NCBI GenBank assembly: GCA_031082125.1
Contig: JAVHLM010000027.1
Location: forward strand, 1 to 64,000
Reading direction: 5' to 3'
Length of the DNA stretch: 64,000 nucleotides
Source: Candidatus Eremiobacterota bacterium
Lineage (GTDB): Bacteria > Vulcanimicrobiota > CADAWZ01 > Ess09-12
The notes beneath the pieces are model-generated. The model was given only the letters and a program-made list of their open reading frames with translations. It was not told where the DNA came from and made no database searches. Below are positions 16,994 through 25,137 of the stretch, in pieces. The first letter of the stretch is position 1. The number at the start of each line of letters is the position of its first letter. The position numbers and the translations under genes are program-made.

Positions 16994-18118
16994 CTATTTC
17001 AGGTTCTTCTCAAGCCATTGGGCCACATCCTGCGAAGTAGCGAGTGAGCCGTCCTGTATCTTCTGTTCCAGCGCATATCCGTATGCAGTCAATGCAAGAT
17101 CCTGGTGGCTGTTCCCTCTGCGTGGATTATCTGCAGGCCAGGGCTCGTGCGTATAGGGAAGATCGGTGAGAATCTTGGCCACTGAGTCCTTCACGCCCTT
17201 CCTGTCACCGGCCTTTGCACTCTCGATGGCCGATTCGAAGCTGCCCACGTCGGCATGGCTGGCCTGCCACGTCTGCACGACGTTGTTCCATGACCCGCCT
17301 TCATGGTCGCCGGACTTCTCATGGCCTATGGCTGCTCTCTGATATCCATAATAAGCAGGCCCGCTCGTGGACGCGCAGTCAACGGCAGTGAGGAAATGTC
17401 CCACCTGGTTGTTGGAGAGCTCAGGGTTCTTCAGGAGCTTCCCGTCCTGAAAATCAGGATTGAATCCGCTGTCATCGAACTTCTGCGCGAAATGCAGGCT
17501 GCTGCTGCCGTTTCTCGTTGAATCCAGCACATGCTGCATGCGTTCCTTGGCAGTCTTTCCTGGAAGTGAGGGATCCTTGAACATGGAGATGAGCTTGTCC
17601 AGGGATGTTTCCTTTTTGCTCTCCTTAGGTGGTGAAACGGGCTCTGCCGCATGCGCAGGAGCGGGCTTGCCGGCAGTGCCGTCTGCGGCAGCCGGGCCTG
17701 CGTTGCTGCTTTCCCCCGCTGATTTCGTGTCCTTGTCATTCAGGCTCTTCAGCTTGTCATTGAACCAGGCGAGTGCTTCATCACTGCCCTTTTCATCTGT
17801 CCTGCCGGAGTCCTGAGGAGCCGCACCCTTCCCGGAGTCGGCATTCTTCCCGGCATTCGGAGAAGGCTTCTTTTCGTCAGCCTTTCCCGTGAGGTCTTCT
17901 CTCGACTCTGTCGAGATGGTTGCCCTGTCCTCGGGGTTCGTGACCCTGTTCTGTATGCTCTCAGAGGCACCGTCATCTCTTCCCTCCGTCCCGGACGGGT
18001 CCATGCCCGGTGCGGATGGTGACGGAGTCGCTGATGCCTGGCCTGAGTCACTGGCCGACGGCTGAGGAGCAGAACTCTGTACGCTGTCGATGCTGCCTAT
18101 GCTGAAATCATCTGACAT
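16994..18118 (-). CDS. Protein with low-complexity N-terminus and unknown C-terminal domain
   Basis: 374 residues, start ATG 18118 after GGGGGGAAAG. The first ~170 residues are disordered (Ser/Pro/Gly/Asp-rich, DSGQASATPSPSAPGMDPSG). The C-terminal ~190 form a globular, apparently helical domain with HFAQKFDDSGFNPDFQDG, NNQVGHFLTAVDCA and YTHEPWPADNPRRGNSHQDL. NQVGHFLTA is conserved-looking and carries a His, but I cannot assign a family. There is no signal peptide. It sits beside the calpain gene on the same strand (gap ~300 bp). Both have disordered N-termini and could be substrates of a non-Sec export route; that is inference. Confidence 0.6.
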   Translation of the reverse strand: MSDDFSIGSIDSVQSSAPQPSASDSGQASATPSPSAPGMDPSGTEGRDDGASESIQNRVTNPEDRATISTESREDLTGKADEKKPSPNAGKNADSGKGAAPQDSGRTDEKGSDEALAWFNDKLKSLNDKDTKSAGESSNAGPAAADGTAGKPAPAHAAEPVSPPKESKKETSLDKLISMFKDPSLPGKTAKERMQHVLDSTRNGSSSLHFAQKFDDSGFNPDFQDGKLLKNPELSNNQVGHFLTAVDCASTSGPAYYGYQRAAIGHEKSGDHEGGSWNNVVQTWQASHADVGSFESAIESAKAGDRKGVKDSVAKILTDLPYTHEPWPADNPRRGNSHQDLALTAYGYALEQKIQDGSLATSQDVAQWLEKNLK

Positions 18119-18413
18119 GCTTTCCCCCCTGAAGCTGCATGAAAATACCGTATTTATATTATATACCGACATCTGAGATATTTGACTAGTACGAAAGAGG
18201 GACAGACCCCGATTTTTTTTGCCAGGGTCTTACTCCCCGCACTACCCCCGCCAACAGGGAAATAGTGGAGAAGTTCATGTCAGCCGGTGCCGGCTCCGGT
18301 TGCTGCAGAGACAGCCCCTTCACGCTGATTCCGGAGCTTCCGGGAAGAGTCCCGCCCTTCATAGTATACCACTAATACCACGGAGCAATCAAACTTCCTG
18401 AGCAGCCCCACGC

Positions 18414-19709
18414 TTAAGACCCCTCGTCATACCCGATGGCAGTGAAGTTGGCATAGAAGTCCTCCATGGAGATCTCGAAGATGCCGTCGTTGCTGCCGTC
18501 CTGCGCCTGTCCCCCCGCGTTCGTGGGCTCTCCGCCGAAGCCCCAGGGGTTCCTGAACCTGATCCTGTTGGTATCGGCATTGTGCCCGGTGATTGCGTAG
18601 GCGTGATTTCCCGCAATTCCCCTGAGGGAGGGATTTCTCACTGTTGCCGCGGTGATGACCCTCCCGTTCTGCAGGGCCTCCTGCAGCTTGTTCCTGGTGG
18701 TGCCGTACCTGGTGCACCAGAGCCAGTCCACGTCAACGCCGTGGCCTGTCACCGCTCCAAGCCCCGTCCTTATGAGCCCGCCACCGTCGGCGGCCTCGGC
18801 GGGGATGGTGCTCGTCGAGAACCATGCGCCGTTGTTGATGGTCTGGCCGTAAGCTTTTTCGATGATGGCGAGCCACAGCCCGTCAGCCCCCGCGCAGGCG
18901 TAAATGGCTATCTCGGCGTCGGTGGGCGTGCTCACCGTGGCGGGATCCCGCCCCGGCAGGCGCACGGTGTAAGTCCCGTTCCCGTTGTCGGTGATCATGT
19001 TCCTCACCGCCTGGGGGTTGTTCCGGCACAGCCCATAGAGGGGCGCGATGAAGTAGCAGTCACCCAGGTACCCCTGCTGGATCGCCTCGGGATTGGGAGC
19101 GCCGTTGGCGAAGACCTGCCTGGACTGCCCGGCGATCTGGGCCCTCATTGAGCTGAAGCGCCCGTTGATGCTCGATGTGGTATCGTCATTCGGGCTGTTC
19201 TGGTTCCTGTGCTCATACACACTGAGGTCGTTGAGGCTCACTCCGCCTTCAACGAATGTCCCGTCGGGGTAGAGGCTCCTGATCTTGTCATAGAGCGTAT
19301 AGAGCGTGGAGAGGGCAGCAGCATTGTCGCCCCTGTTCGATGAGCTGACAATTGCATTCTGAAGCTCCTCCCTGGAGAGGGAGCCGTCATGGTTTGTATC
19401 CCACTGAGCGAAATTGCTCCTTGCTGTCTGAGAGAAGGTCGTTGGCGGGGCACCGGTGGGCGGTGGCGGAGTCGCCGAGGCTCCCTGGGGAGCAAGGAGC
19501 CCTGCCCTTGGCATGGTGGTGAGCCTTTCGATATGGGAAAGCACAGAGTTGTTAAAGCTGTTCGCCTGGAATGCCGCCACGGGATCAAAGGCGGCGCCCT
19601 GAAGGCCCGCTGACGGCCTGGGTGCCTCGCCGCGGGAGCCCTGCGGCGGTGAGTGAAGAGGAGCTTGAGTGAAATTTCCCGGGACCTGGGTGACGGTGCT
19701 CTCTGTCAT
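18414..19709 (-). CDS. Calpain-family cysteine protease with an EF-hand
   Basis: 431 residues. Order: disordered Pro/Gln-rich N-terminus (1-95), one canonical EF-hand loop (DTNHDGSLSREE, residues 104-115), a helical stretch, then a C2 (calpain) catalytic core. The core shows QQGYLGDCYFIAPLYGL (Cys218), GNHAYAITGHN (His369) and RFRNPWG (Asn387), a complete triad. Calpains are Ca-dependent thiol proteases; the EF-hand suggests Ca gating. There is no signal peptide. TAGGAGG precedes the ATG. The promoter at 19764-19792 would give a leader of about 50 bases. Confidence 0.9.
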   Translation of the reverse strand: MTESTVTQVPGNFTQAPLHSPPQGSRGEAPRPSAGLQGAAFDPVAAFQANSFNNSVLSHIERLTTMPRAGLLAPQGASATPPPPTGAPPTTFSQTARSNFAQWDTNHDGSLSREELQNAIVSSSNRGDNAAALSTLYTLYDKIRSLYPDGTFVEGGVSLNDLSVYEHRNQNSPNDDTTSSINGRFSSMRAQIAGQSRQVFANGAPNPEAIQQGYLGDCYFIAPLYGLCRNNPQAVRNMITDNGNGTYTVRLPGRDPATVSTPTDAEIAIYACAGADGLWLAIIEKAYGQTINNGAWFSTSTIPAEAADGGGLIRTGLGAVTGHGVDVDWLWCTRYGTTRNKLQEALQNGRVITAATVRNPSLRGIAGNHAYAITGHNADTNRIRFRNPWGFGGEPTNAGGQAQDGSNDGIFEISMEDFYANFTAIGYDEGS

Positions 19710-19763
19710 CGCTGCCTCCTATGTAATCACTTTTTATTGTTTACATAATTTACTGTTAATTTA

Positions 19764-19792
19764 AGTATAAGGGATCATGGGGAGGAAAGCAA
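19764..19792 (-). promoter_or_regulatory. Promoter of the calpain gene
   Basis: Minus strand: TTGCTT (19787-19792), 17-bp spacer, TATACT (19764-19769). The leader below it is AT-rich. Confidence 0.7.
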
Positions 19793-20065
19793 TTAACGAA
19801 ATATTGCCGGAATGTTAAGAAATTGTTAAAACCGGGGAAGGCCTCCTGCTGGAAAGAGCCTTTTGCGGGCACCTGGTCATCACATGGATCATGGTTTCCC
19901 CGGTATTTTCGTCACACCGGTCACCCCTGGGCGCTTCTCGGCAAAGCTCTCCGGCTGTCCCACAGGCTGGAGATTCATGGGGTGGGAAAAGTGCATGGGA
20001 AATCAGGCGCCGGTGAGAAATTTCGGACACCGTGTGCAGGGCTCACCAGGAACTCTCCGGGCTTT
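19793..20065. other. Intergenic spacer
   Basis: No gene seen; frames on both strands look like shadows. Confidence 0.4.
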
Positions 20066-20243
20066 TCAGGAGATGGCATAGCAGTCCGTTCCAGAGATGA
20101 TGATATCGGAGCCCTGAGCAACGGACGCTGGAGCAGCTCCTGTAATAACTGGCACGGGAAGAGGACTCGGGCTGGGTGAGGGGCTTGGACCGGGACCGGG
20201 GGGCTCTAGGCTCTGCGCCGGCGATAGTGATGGCTGCGGCGGT
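20066..20243 (-). pseudogene. Fragment of a TIG/IPT-domain lipoprotein
   Basis: The minus strand reads a Pro/Ser linker (GPGPSPSPSPSPLPVPVITG) followed by the first strand of an IPT/TIG domain (APASVAQGSDIIISGTD), then a stop. The signal peptide side is closed by a TAA, and the domain ends after one strand. It resembles the linker and TIG region of the lipoproteins at 28563 and 10418. It is a degraded relic, not a gene. Confidence 0.6.
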
Positions 20244-20260
20244 TACAATACCGCTGGTGC

Positions 20261-22588
20261 TTATCCGGGGAAAGGTGAGAGTGACAGGAGACCCTTTTCA
20301 TAGACCAGGAAAGGGGTGCCTTCCGAAGGGGAGCCGAAGGTGAAGGTGAGCTCGTAAGGCGCCCTGCCTTTCACGGTGAGGGTCCGCAGGCCATGGAGGA
20401 GGTGGAGATGGCAGGCCTCGCAGAGCACAATGAGGTTCCAGGGGTCATCGGTGCCCCCCTGGGAGCGCCTGATGATATGGTGCACATGCAGCTTGCGCCT
20501 GCAGCGGCAGCCGGGGGTCTGGCAGCGGAACCGGTCGCGCTTCAGGATTTTATGGTGATGTGATGCTCTGTGGAAATGCCCTTCGGTGGTCAGGTAATCA
20601 GCAAGCAGGGCGGCAAGGAATCTCTCTTCAGGGCCACCCAAGGCATCATCTGTGGCACCGGCGCCTTCCGCCTGAGCGATATGACTGAGAAAAGCCCGTG
20701 CCGCCACGTTCCAGACCTGATCAAGCTCCCGGGGGAGAAAGAACTTTATCATCATGGAGCTCCCTGCCGCCGGCGAGGGATCTCCCGCCGTGAGGATGTC
20801 CACCAGGAAGGTCTCCTCGGGATTCTCGCCCCGGGGAATGGTGCAGATCTGCCGGGCCTTTTGCCCCGCACACAGCCTGGAATTTCTTTCAATTTCATGG
20901 GAAGCCTCAGAGGCCATCATCTCATCGACATCGCTGAAATACTTCCAGGGCGCATCGAAGCGCCTGTCGCGGCCTGCAATGAGCTTCTCGTCGTCTGACG
21001 CGAGAGGCCACGAAGAGCAAAGAGAGGGGCCCTTATACCACGAGCCATCACGTATGCAGTCCTGCACCTCCGGAGAAAGGCCCCGGAACCTCTCGTCGGT
21101 GAGATAGCGGAGGCCGGGAAGCAAAGTATAATTGTGGGAGACCAGGCAGTCATATTCAAGGATCCTGGCAACTCGCCCCGCCTCTTCCCTGAGGTCCGCC
21201 GTGGGCACGCTCGCGGCATAGGCAATCCACTGCGATTCATTCCTGGAGTCCACCAGAGGGAGGATGAGGCGCGCCTGCTCCCTGGTGATGACGCCCTTCC
21301 TGAAGGCTTCTTCGGTGAGGGAGTGGCGGCGGAATCCCTCGGCGAGCCTTATGATCTGGCGGGTCTGCGCCATCGAGAAGCCGCAGCGCTCCCCGGCATA
21401 GTCCTCGATGAACTCATAGCCGAGAAGGCGGTGGAGCTGCCTCTCATCCATCGCCCGAAGGAGCATCCCCGCTGCCACGTCGAGCCTCTGGCGGATAGAG
21501 GCGGCCCTCCGGAGGCGGCCCGCAACCGCCCTGGCGGAGACCCCGGCGTCTCTTCCCGGCCGGCACTCTTCCAGCCACGACGGGAAATGGATGCTCCAGG
21601 GCTGCTCCCAGGGCGAGCTGAAGGAAAGGCCTCCGAAGGCATGCCCGACAACCTCATCGGGATCGCTCACACGCCGGTTTCTCATCCGCCTTTTCAGGAG
21701 GGGGACCCGGGAGAATATGGGGCGGCTCCCCTCGCTATCGATGGCAGGAAGCTCTGGAGTGACCTCCCCGGAAGTCAGGTAATTGGCGAGAAGCGCCTCG
21801 ACAAATCCGGCGACAGGCCCGTCATAGTGCTCTTTGTCCCTGAAGAGGGAGAGGGCGAAGTCCCAGGTGAGGGCAAGTGAGGGCGCCACGCTGAAATACA
21901 TCATTGTGCCCTCGTCTCCGGCTTCGGGAGCACCTGCGGAAACGGGAGCCGATCCGGCCTTCCCTTCGGCGAGGGCCTTCTTCACTTCCCCCTCGAGGCC
22001 GCACAGGGAGCGCACCTCTGCAACGGCGAGCCACCGGGACTCATTCTCAGGCGTCGCGACCCTCGAGAGATGCCTGAGGGCGCTCTTTGCGATTCTGCCC
22101 TCAAGATAGGCCTCCCGCGTGAGGGGGAGCGCCCTGAGAAGCTCGAAGTTGTGCATCAGCTCCGACGCGGTGCGCCCCGAGAACGAGAGATGCTCCGTGG
22201 CGAAGGTCCCCATGGAGCGGTATCCTAACTGATCAACCCCTTTCGCTTTAAGAGTGACGAGAAGGCCGCCGAGCAGAAGATCCAGTGCGAGGCGGCCGCG
22301 GACTGCCTCACAGAGGGTGAAATCGATCCGTGATGCCCGCTCGTCCCTGTCGATGGAGCCGAAGGTGATGTCCTCGGTGAGCCTTTCTGCTTCGGGAATG
22401 AGGCCCTCCCTGGTGATTTTAACAAGGTGCCCGGGCCTGCAGGGGGTCCCCTCGGGAAGCTCATGAGGCTCGGGGAGAAGGAGCATGTCCTCGTGGTCAT
22501 TAAGGCAGCAAGGATCCGCGAGGTGAAGAAGCTCTTCTTCATCGGGCAGGAAAACTGAGTGAATGGTGTGGGTCTCAAACGTATCCAT
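20261..22588 (-). CDS. Large HNH-endonuclease-domain protein, paralog 1
   Basis: 775 residues. The C-terminal HNH module has CRCRRKLHVHHIIRRSQGG, then DDPWNLIVLCEACH, with the HH metal/catalytic pair and the NL..LC..CH zinc/His end. The N-terminal two thirds hold at least two copies of a DUF222/13E12-like helical unit (GYRSMGTFATEHLSFSGRTA; GYEFIEDYAGERCGFSMAQT). Each unit is followed by LRALPLTREAYLEGRIAKSA-type repeats. Such proteins are mobile or multicopy in many genomes; their DNA target is unknown. The start at 22588 lies only six bases below a -10 box, so the mRNA may be leaderless. It is paralogous to 48318-50564. Confidence 0.82.
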   Translation of the reverse strand: MDTFETHTIHSVFLPDEEELLHLADPCCLNDHEDMLLLPEPHELPEGTPCRPGHLVKITREGLIPEAERLTEDITFGSIDRDERASRIDFTLCEAVRGRLALDLLLGGLLVTLKAKGVDQLGYRSMGTFATEHLSFSGRTASELMHNFELLRALPLTREAYLEGRIAKSALRHLSRVATPENESRWLAVAEVRSLCGLEGEVKKALAEGKAGSAPVSAGAPEAGDEGTMMYFSVAPSLALTWDFALSLFRDKEHYDGPVAGFVEALLANYLTSGEVTPELPAIDSEGSRPIFSRVPLLKRRMRNRRVSDPDEVVGHAFGGLSFSSPWEQPWSIHFPSWLEECRPGRDAGVSARAVAGRLRRAASIRQRLDVAAGMLLRAMDERQLHRLLGYEFIEDYAGERCGFSMAQTRQIIRLAEGFRRHSLTEEAFRKGVITREQARLILPLVDSRNESQWIAYAASVPTADLREEAGRVARILEYDCLVSHNYTLLPGLRYLTDERFRGLSPEVQDCIRDGSWYKGPSLCSSWPLASDDEKLIAGRDRRFDAPWKYFSDVDEMMASEASHEIERNSRLCAGQKARQICTIPRGENPEETFLVDILTAGDPSPAAGSSMMIKFFLPRELDQVWNVAARAFLSHIAQAEGAGATDDALGGPEERFLAALLADYLTTEGHFHRASHHHKILKRDRFRCQTPGCRCRRKLHVHHIIRRSQGGTDDPWNLIVLCEACHLHLLHGLRTLTVKGRAPYELTFTFGSPSEGTPFLVYEKGLLSLSPFPG

Positions 22589-22594
22589 GTAATA

Positions 22595-22623
22595 ATGATA
22601 CCATAGTGAGAGGGAAAAAGCAA
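22595..22623 (-). promoter_or_regulatory. Promoter abutting the HNH-1 start codon
   Basis: Minus strand: TTGCTT (22618-22623), 17-bp spacer, TATCAT (22595-22600), then TATTAC and the ATG at 22588. Transcription starting 6-7 bases below the -10 would begin at the ATG itself. No SD is present. Confidence 0.6.
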
Positions 22624-22714
22624 AAGGACAACCCCCAGAAAAGCCCATATTGAAGGGGTTATTTGGCCATTGCAGGATGCCCCGCCAGAGGCCCTTAAAG
22701 GGTGAAAAGGTCAA

Positions 22715-23012
22715 AAATGACCCTGAAGGCCATAAAAGACCGGCCAGCTAAAGATTGGGCCGGTTTCCATGTGCTTCATGCCGGATCTGCCGCCGGGCGG
22801 AATGTTTTTTTGCGGGGGAAAGATATTATGGCTCCTGACCTGTCGATTCCCTGTAAAGCCGGTTCGGAAAGGCCGGGAGCCACCTGGCTTTCTCGTCTCA
22901 TTCCGGTGAAGGAAATCGGCGCTCAGCGGAAAACATCCATAAGGGGTGCCCATGGGCAGTTTTTCCATGGGGCATGGCCAAAATGCTTTCGCACAATAAG
23001 GAGGAACCTACC
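22715..23012. other. Intergenic spacer
   Basis: No supported gene; only the AAGGAGG site of the next gene is clear. Confidence 0.4.
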
Positions 23013-23399
23013 ATGGGACTGGAAGAGAAACGCGTTATCAAAAAGCTGCAGGAAGAGGTGCTGCCGAGATACCATGACGAGCTTGCCGCCCTGGCAGGCC
23101 GGGAGATACCGGTCACCGTAGCATGGGAGAGCTTCAGCGAAGACCTCAGGGCGATGAAGTTCTTTGAGAACCAGGGGCTGAAGTATATGGTGAGTGCCGT
23201 GAAGGCCGTCTGCAAGGATGATATCGGCAGGGAAGCGGTAAACAAAGGCCTGAAAGAGATAAAGTTCGTCAACCTTGATGATCCCGCCGGGTGCGGGGTG
23301 ACCTTTGCCGGCGGCGTGGTCCTGGTGAAGGGAAGCTGGGCAAAAGCGGGCTACCCACAGGAGGGAGACATCCGTAAGGCCATAGAGAACGGCCTCTGA
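23013..23399 (+). CDS. Conserved-looking hypothetical cytoplasmic protein
   Basis: 128 residues, start fixed by AAGGAGG eight bases before the ATG. It is an acidic/basic alternating helical N-terminus (LEEKRVIKKLQEEVLPRYHD) followed by an alpha-beta region (CGVTFAGGVVLVKGSWAKAG). No family is recognised and no signal or membrane segment is seen. The amino acid mix and SD make it a real gene. It stands alone, followed by an IS21 remnant. Confidence 0.7.
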   Translation: MGLEEKRVIKKLQEEVLPRYHDELAALAGREIPVTVAWESFSEDLRAMKFFENQGLKYMVSAVKAVCKDDIGREAVNKGLKEIKFVNLDDPAGCGVTFAGGVVLVKGSWAKAGYPQEGDIRKAIENGL

Positions 23400-23569
23400 A
23401 ACGCAGTCACCTGCGGCGGTTTCCCTGCCGACCCGCGTGCCGCCATATCTTAAATCTGACCGCAGACTTTACCTTATGCTATCCCAATGCGCTTTCGAAA
23501 CGGTGGCAGAGCTATTTCAGACTGCTTAGGTTCACCAGAGGGCCTGGATAGAGAAGATCATTCTGATGA

Positions 23570-23700
23570 CTCCAAGAGCGCAGGCTATCCACGATTTGCC
23601 GATCCCCGTGGGGCCGGTCAGGATGACATTCCTACCTGCTTTGACCCACCTGCAGCTCACAAGATCTCTCATCACCTCCCGGTCAAGGCCGCGGTGAGTC
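23570..23700 (-). pseudogene. istB: IS21-type IstB ATPase fragment
   Basis: The minus strand encodes HRGLDREVMRDLVSCRWVKA and then GRNVILTGPTGIGKSWIACA. This is the IstB helper-ATPase N-domain junction and Walker A (GPTGIGKS). Upstream and downstream sequence does not continue the family in any frame. It is a relic of an IS21-family insertion. Confidence 0.8.
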
Positions 23701-23823
23701 TGGTATCTCTGGAAATGGTGATCGGTTCTCCCTGGAATACGCGGCCCTCCTCGCCCATGGAGCCATCCGCCATGATGCCAATCTGGAGGGTGCGGTCCCC
23801 CTGCACCTGGCGGCAAATGCCGA

Positions 23824-24198
23824 TTAGAGGCTCAGGATCTCTTTCAGGCTCCATATCACCGAGTGGAAATCTTCAGGGGTGATACTTCCCAGCTTTCGCC
23901 TTACCATGTCCTGCTTCATGGTACGGATAACGGCAGTGACGACCGTGGGATAGAGGAGACCCGCTTTTTTCCATTCATTGAGTGCCGTGTCGCCTGTGAG
24001 AATCCGTCCGGTATTGCCAGTGACTGCAGCCATGATAAGCTCCCTGCGCCCCAGATGATAGCTTTCGGTGCTAAGCACCAGTGCGGGCCTCTGCTTGGTT
24101 TCTTCTTTCTCTGCAGACGCGAAGCTTACCAGTATGATGTCACCTGGCTTATAGGCGATGTTATTTTCAATCTTATCATTCTTTTCCGGCTTTTCCAA
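23824..24198 (-). CDS. MazF/PemK-like toxin
   Basis: 124 residues with the MazF beta-barrel features YKPGDIILVSFASAEKEETK, QRPALVLST and RRKLGSITPEDF. MazF proteins are sequence-specific mRNA interferases. The start (TTG at 24198) is uncertain because no good SD or ATG precedes YKPGD; the N-terminal KPEKNDKIENN stretch may be untranslated. No antitoxin gene is recognisable on this strand upstream, so it is either an orphan or uses a non-standard partner. The divergent hicAB starts 110 bp away. Confidence 0.75.
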   Translation of the reverse strand: MEKPEKNDKIENNIAYKPGDIILVSFASAEKEETKQRPALVLSTESYHLGRRELIMAAVTGNTGRILTGDTALNEWKKAGLLYPTVVTAVIRTMKQDMVRRKLGSITPEDFHSVIWSLKEILSL

Positions 24199-24258
24199 GA
24201 CTCACTTTTTGAGCTTATCAAAAGGAGATTGTCATAGCAGGAGCTCTCCATAACAGCA

Positions 24259-24287
24259 TTGTCTAATGTATATATAAATGTTATAAT
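24259..24287 (+). promoter_or_regulatory. Promoter of the second hicAB module
   Basis: TTGTCT (24259-24264), 17-bp spacer, perfect TATAAT (24282-24287), in an AT-rich island, 22 bases before the hicA ATG. Confidence 0.8.
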
Positions 24288-24308
24288 ATAATAACAGGAA
24301 TAAAAATT

Positions 24309-24515
24309 ATGAGAGTAAGAGAACTTCTCAGAAAAATCAAAGCACAGGGGTGGTTCCTGCTTGAGCACGGAACGGAGCACGATCATTGGACCCATGAGCT
24401 CATTGACGGGTATGTTCCCATAATCCGCCGCTATTCAGAAGAAGTGTCAGCGGGAATCGAGCACAGGGTGAAAAAGCTGATGAGAGAAATTGAAAAGAAA
24501 AAAAGGGGGAAATAA
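24309..24515 (+). CDS. hicA: HicA-like toxin, second module
   Basis: 68 residues beginning MRVRELLRKIKAQGWFLLEH, the usual HicA start. The catalytic loop GTEHDHWTHELIDGYVPIIR replaces the normal GSHxxF with two His in GTEHDHW, so activity is not certain. The C-terminal helix (SAGIEHRVKKLMREIEKKKR) is more basic than usual. The gene precedes hicB by two bases. Confidence 0.75.
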   Translation: MRVRELLRKIKAQGWFLLEHGTEHDHWTHELIDGYVPIIRRYSEEVSAGIEHRVKKLMREIEKKKRGK

Positions 24516-24516
24516 T

Positions 24517-24957
24517 ATGATGAGGTATCCTGCCAGATACCAGAAAGAATCTGATACCATGTATTTTATTGAGTTCATTGATTTCCCTCATGCCATCACG
24601 CAGGGCAAGAATCTGGACGAGCTCAGGAGCAGGTCTCAGGATGTGCTCTCGATGGCAATAAAGCATAACCTGAACAGGGACATTGCCATCCCGGAACCAT
24701 CTCAGGTAGAAGGAGATGATGTTATCTGGGTAGAGCCCTACCCTGAAATCCGCCAGCGCATGGGCCACAAGAAAGGATGCGGGTGCCCGGTGTGCAGAAA
24801 TGCAAGAGGGGAGAGGAAGCGCACCAAAAAGAATATCTTTCTGAGGCTCAATGAAGAACTGGCTCACCTCATAGAGAAAGAGGCGAAGGAGAAAGGCGTC
24901 AAGCGGATAGTAGTAATAGAGACGGCGCTGAAGCAGTACTTCAACAAGGCATCATAA
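24517..24957 (+). CDS. hicB: HicB-like antitoxin with Cys-rich insert and DNA-binding tail
   Basis: 146 residues. Residues 1-75 are the partial RNase-H-like HicB fold (MRYPARYQKESDTMYFIEFI, then DFPHAITQGKNLDEL). A GHKKGCGCPVCRNARGE segment follows that looks like half of a zinc ribbon (three Cys plus a nearby His), then a ribbon-helix-helix-like tail (KNIFLRLNEELAHLIEKEAK). HicB proteins neutralise HicA and repress the operon through an RHH or HTH tail. The Cys insert between the two is unusual. GGGGGA lies six bases before the ATG. Confidence 0.8.
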   Translation: MMRYPARYQKESDTMYFIEFIDFPHAITQGKNLDELRSRSQDVLSMAIKHNLNRDIAIPEPSQVEGDDVIWVEPYPEIRQRMGHKKGCGCPVCRNARGERKRTKKNIFLRLNEELAHLIEKEAKEKGVKRIVVIETALKQYFNKAS

Positions 24958-25061
24958 ATTACCGGCCCCGGCCATTGGTGCAATCGAGCTGAATCGCAGG
25001 TGCCTGAGCACCGCTTCCTGGAATTTTTTTCTCTCTGGCCCCTCCTGCCTCTCTTCGCCAG

Positions 25062-25105
25062 GAACTATTCGGACATTTCCGGAATTTACCTGAATAAGTA
25101 CCGTG
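25062..25105 (+). repeat. R1-like repeat, 5' half only
   Basis: CAGGAACTATTCGGACATTT then CCGGAATTTACCTGAATAAG resembles the upstream half of the R1 copy at 40227-40300 (minus strand). The TATACT box is degraded here. It lies 33 bases before the phospholipase-like gene. Confidence 0.5.
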
Positions 25106-25137
25106 CCGGCTTGTGCACCACTCAAAAGGAGGCTTCC

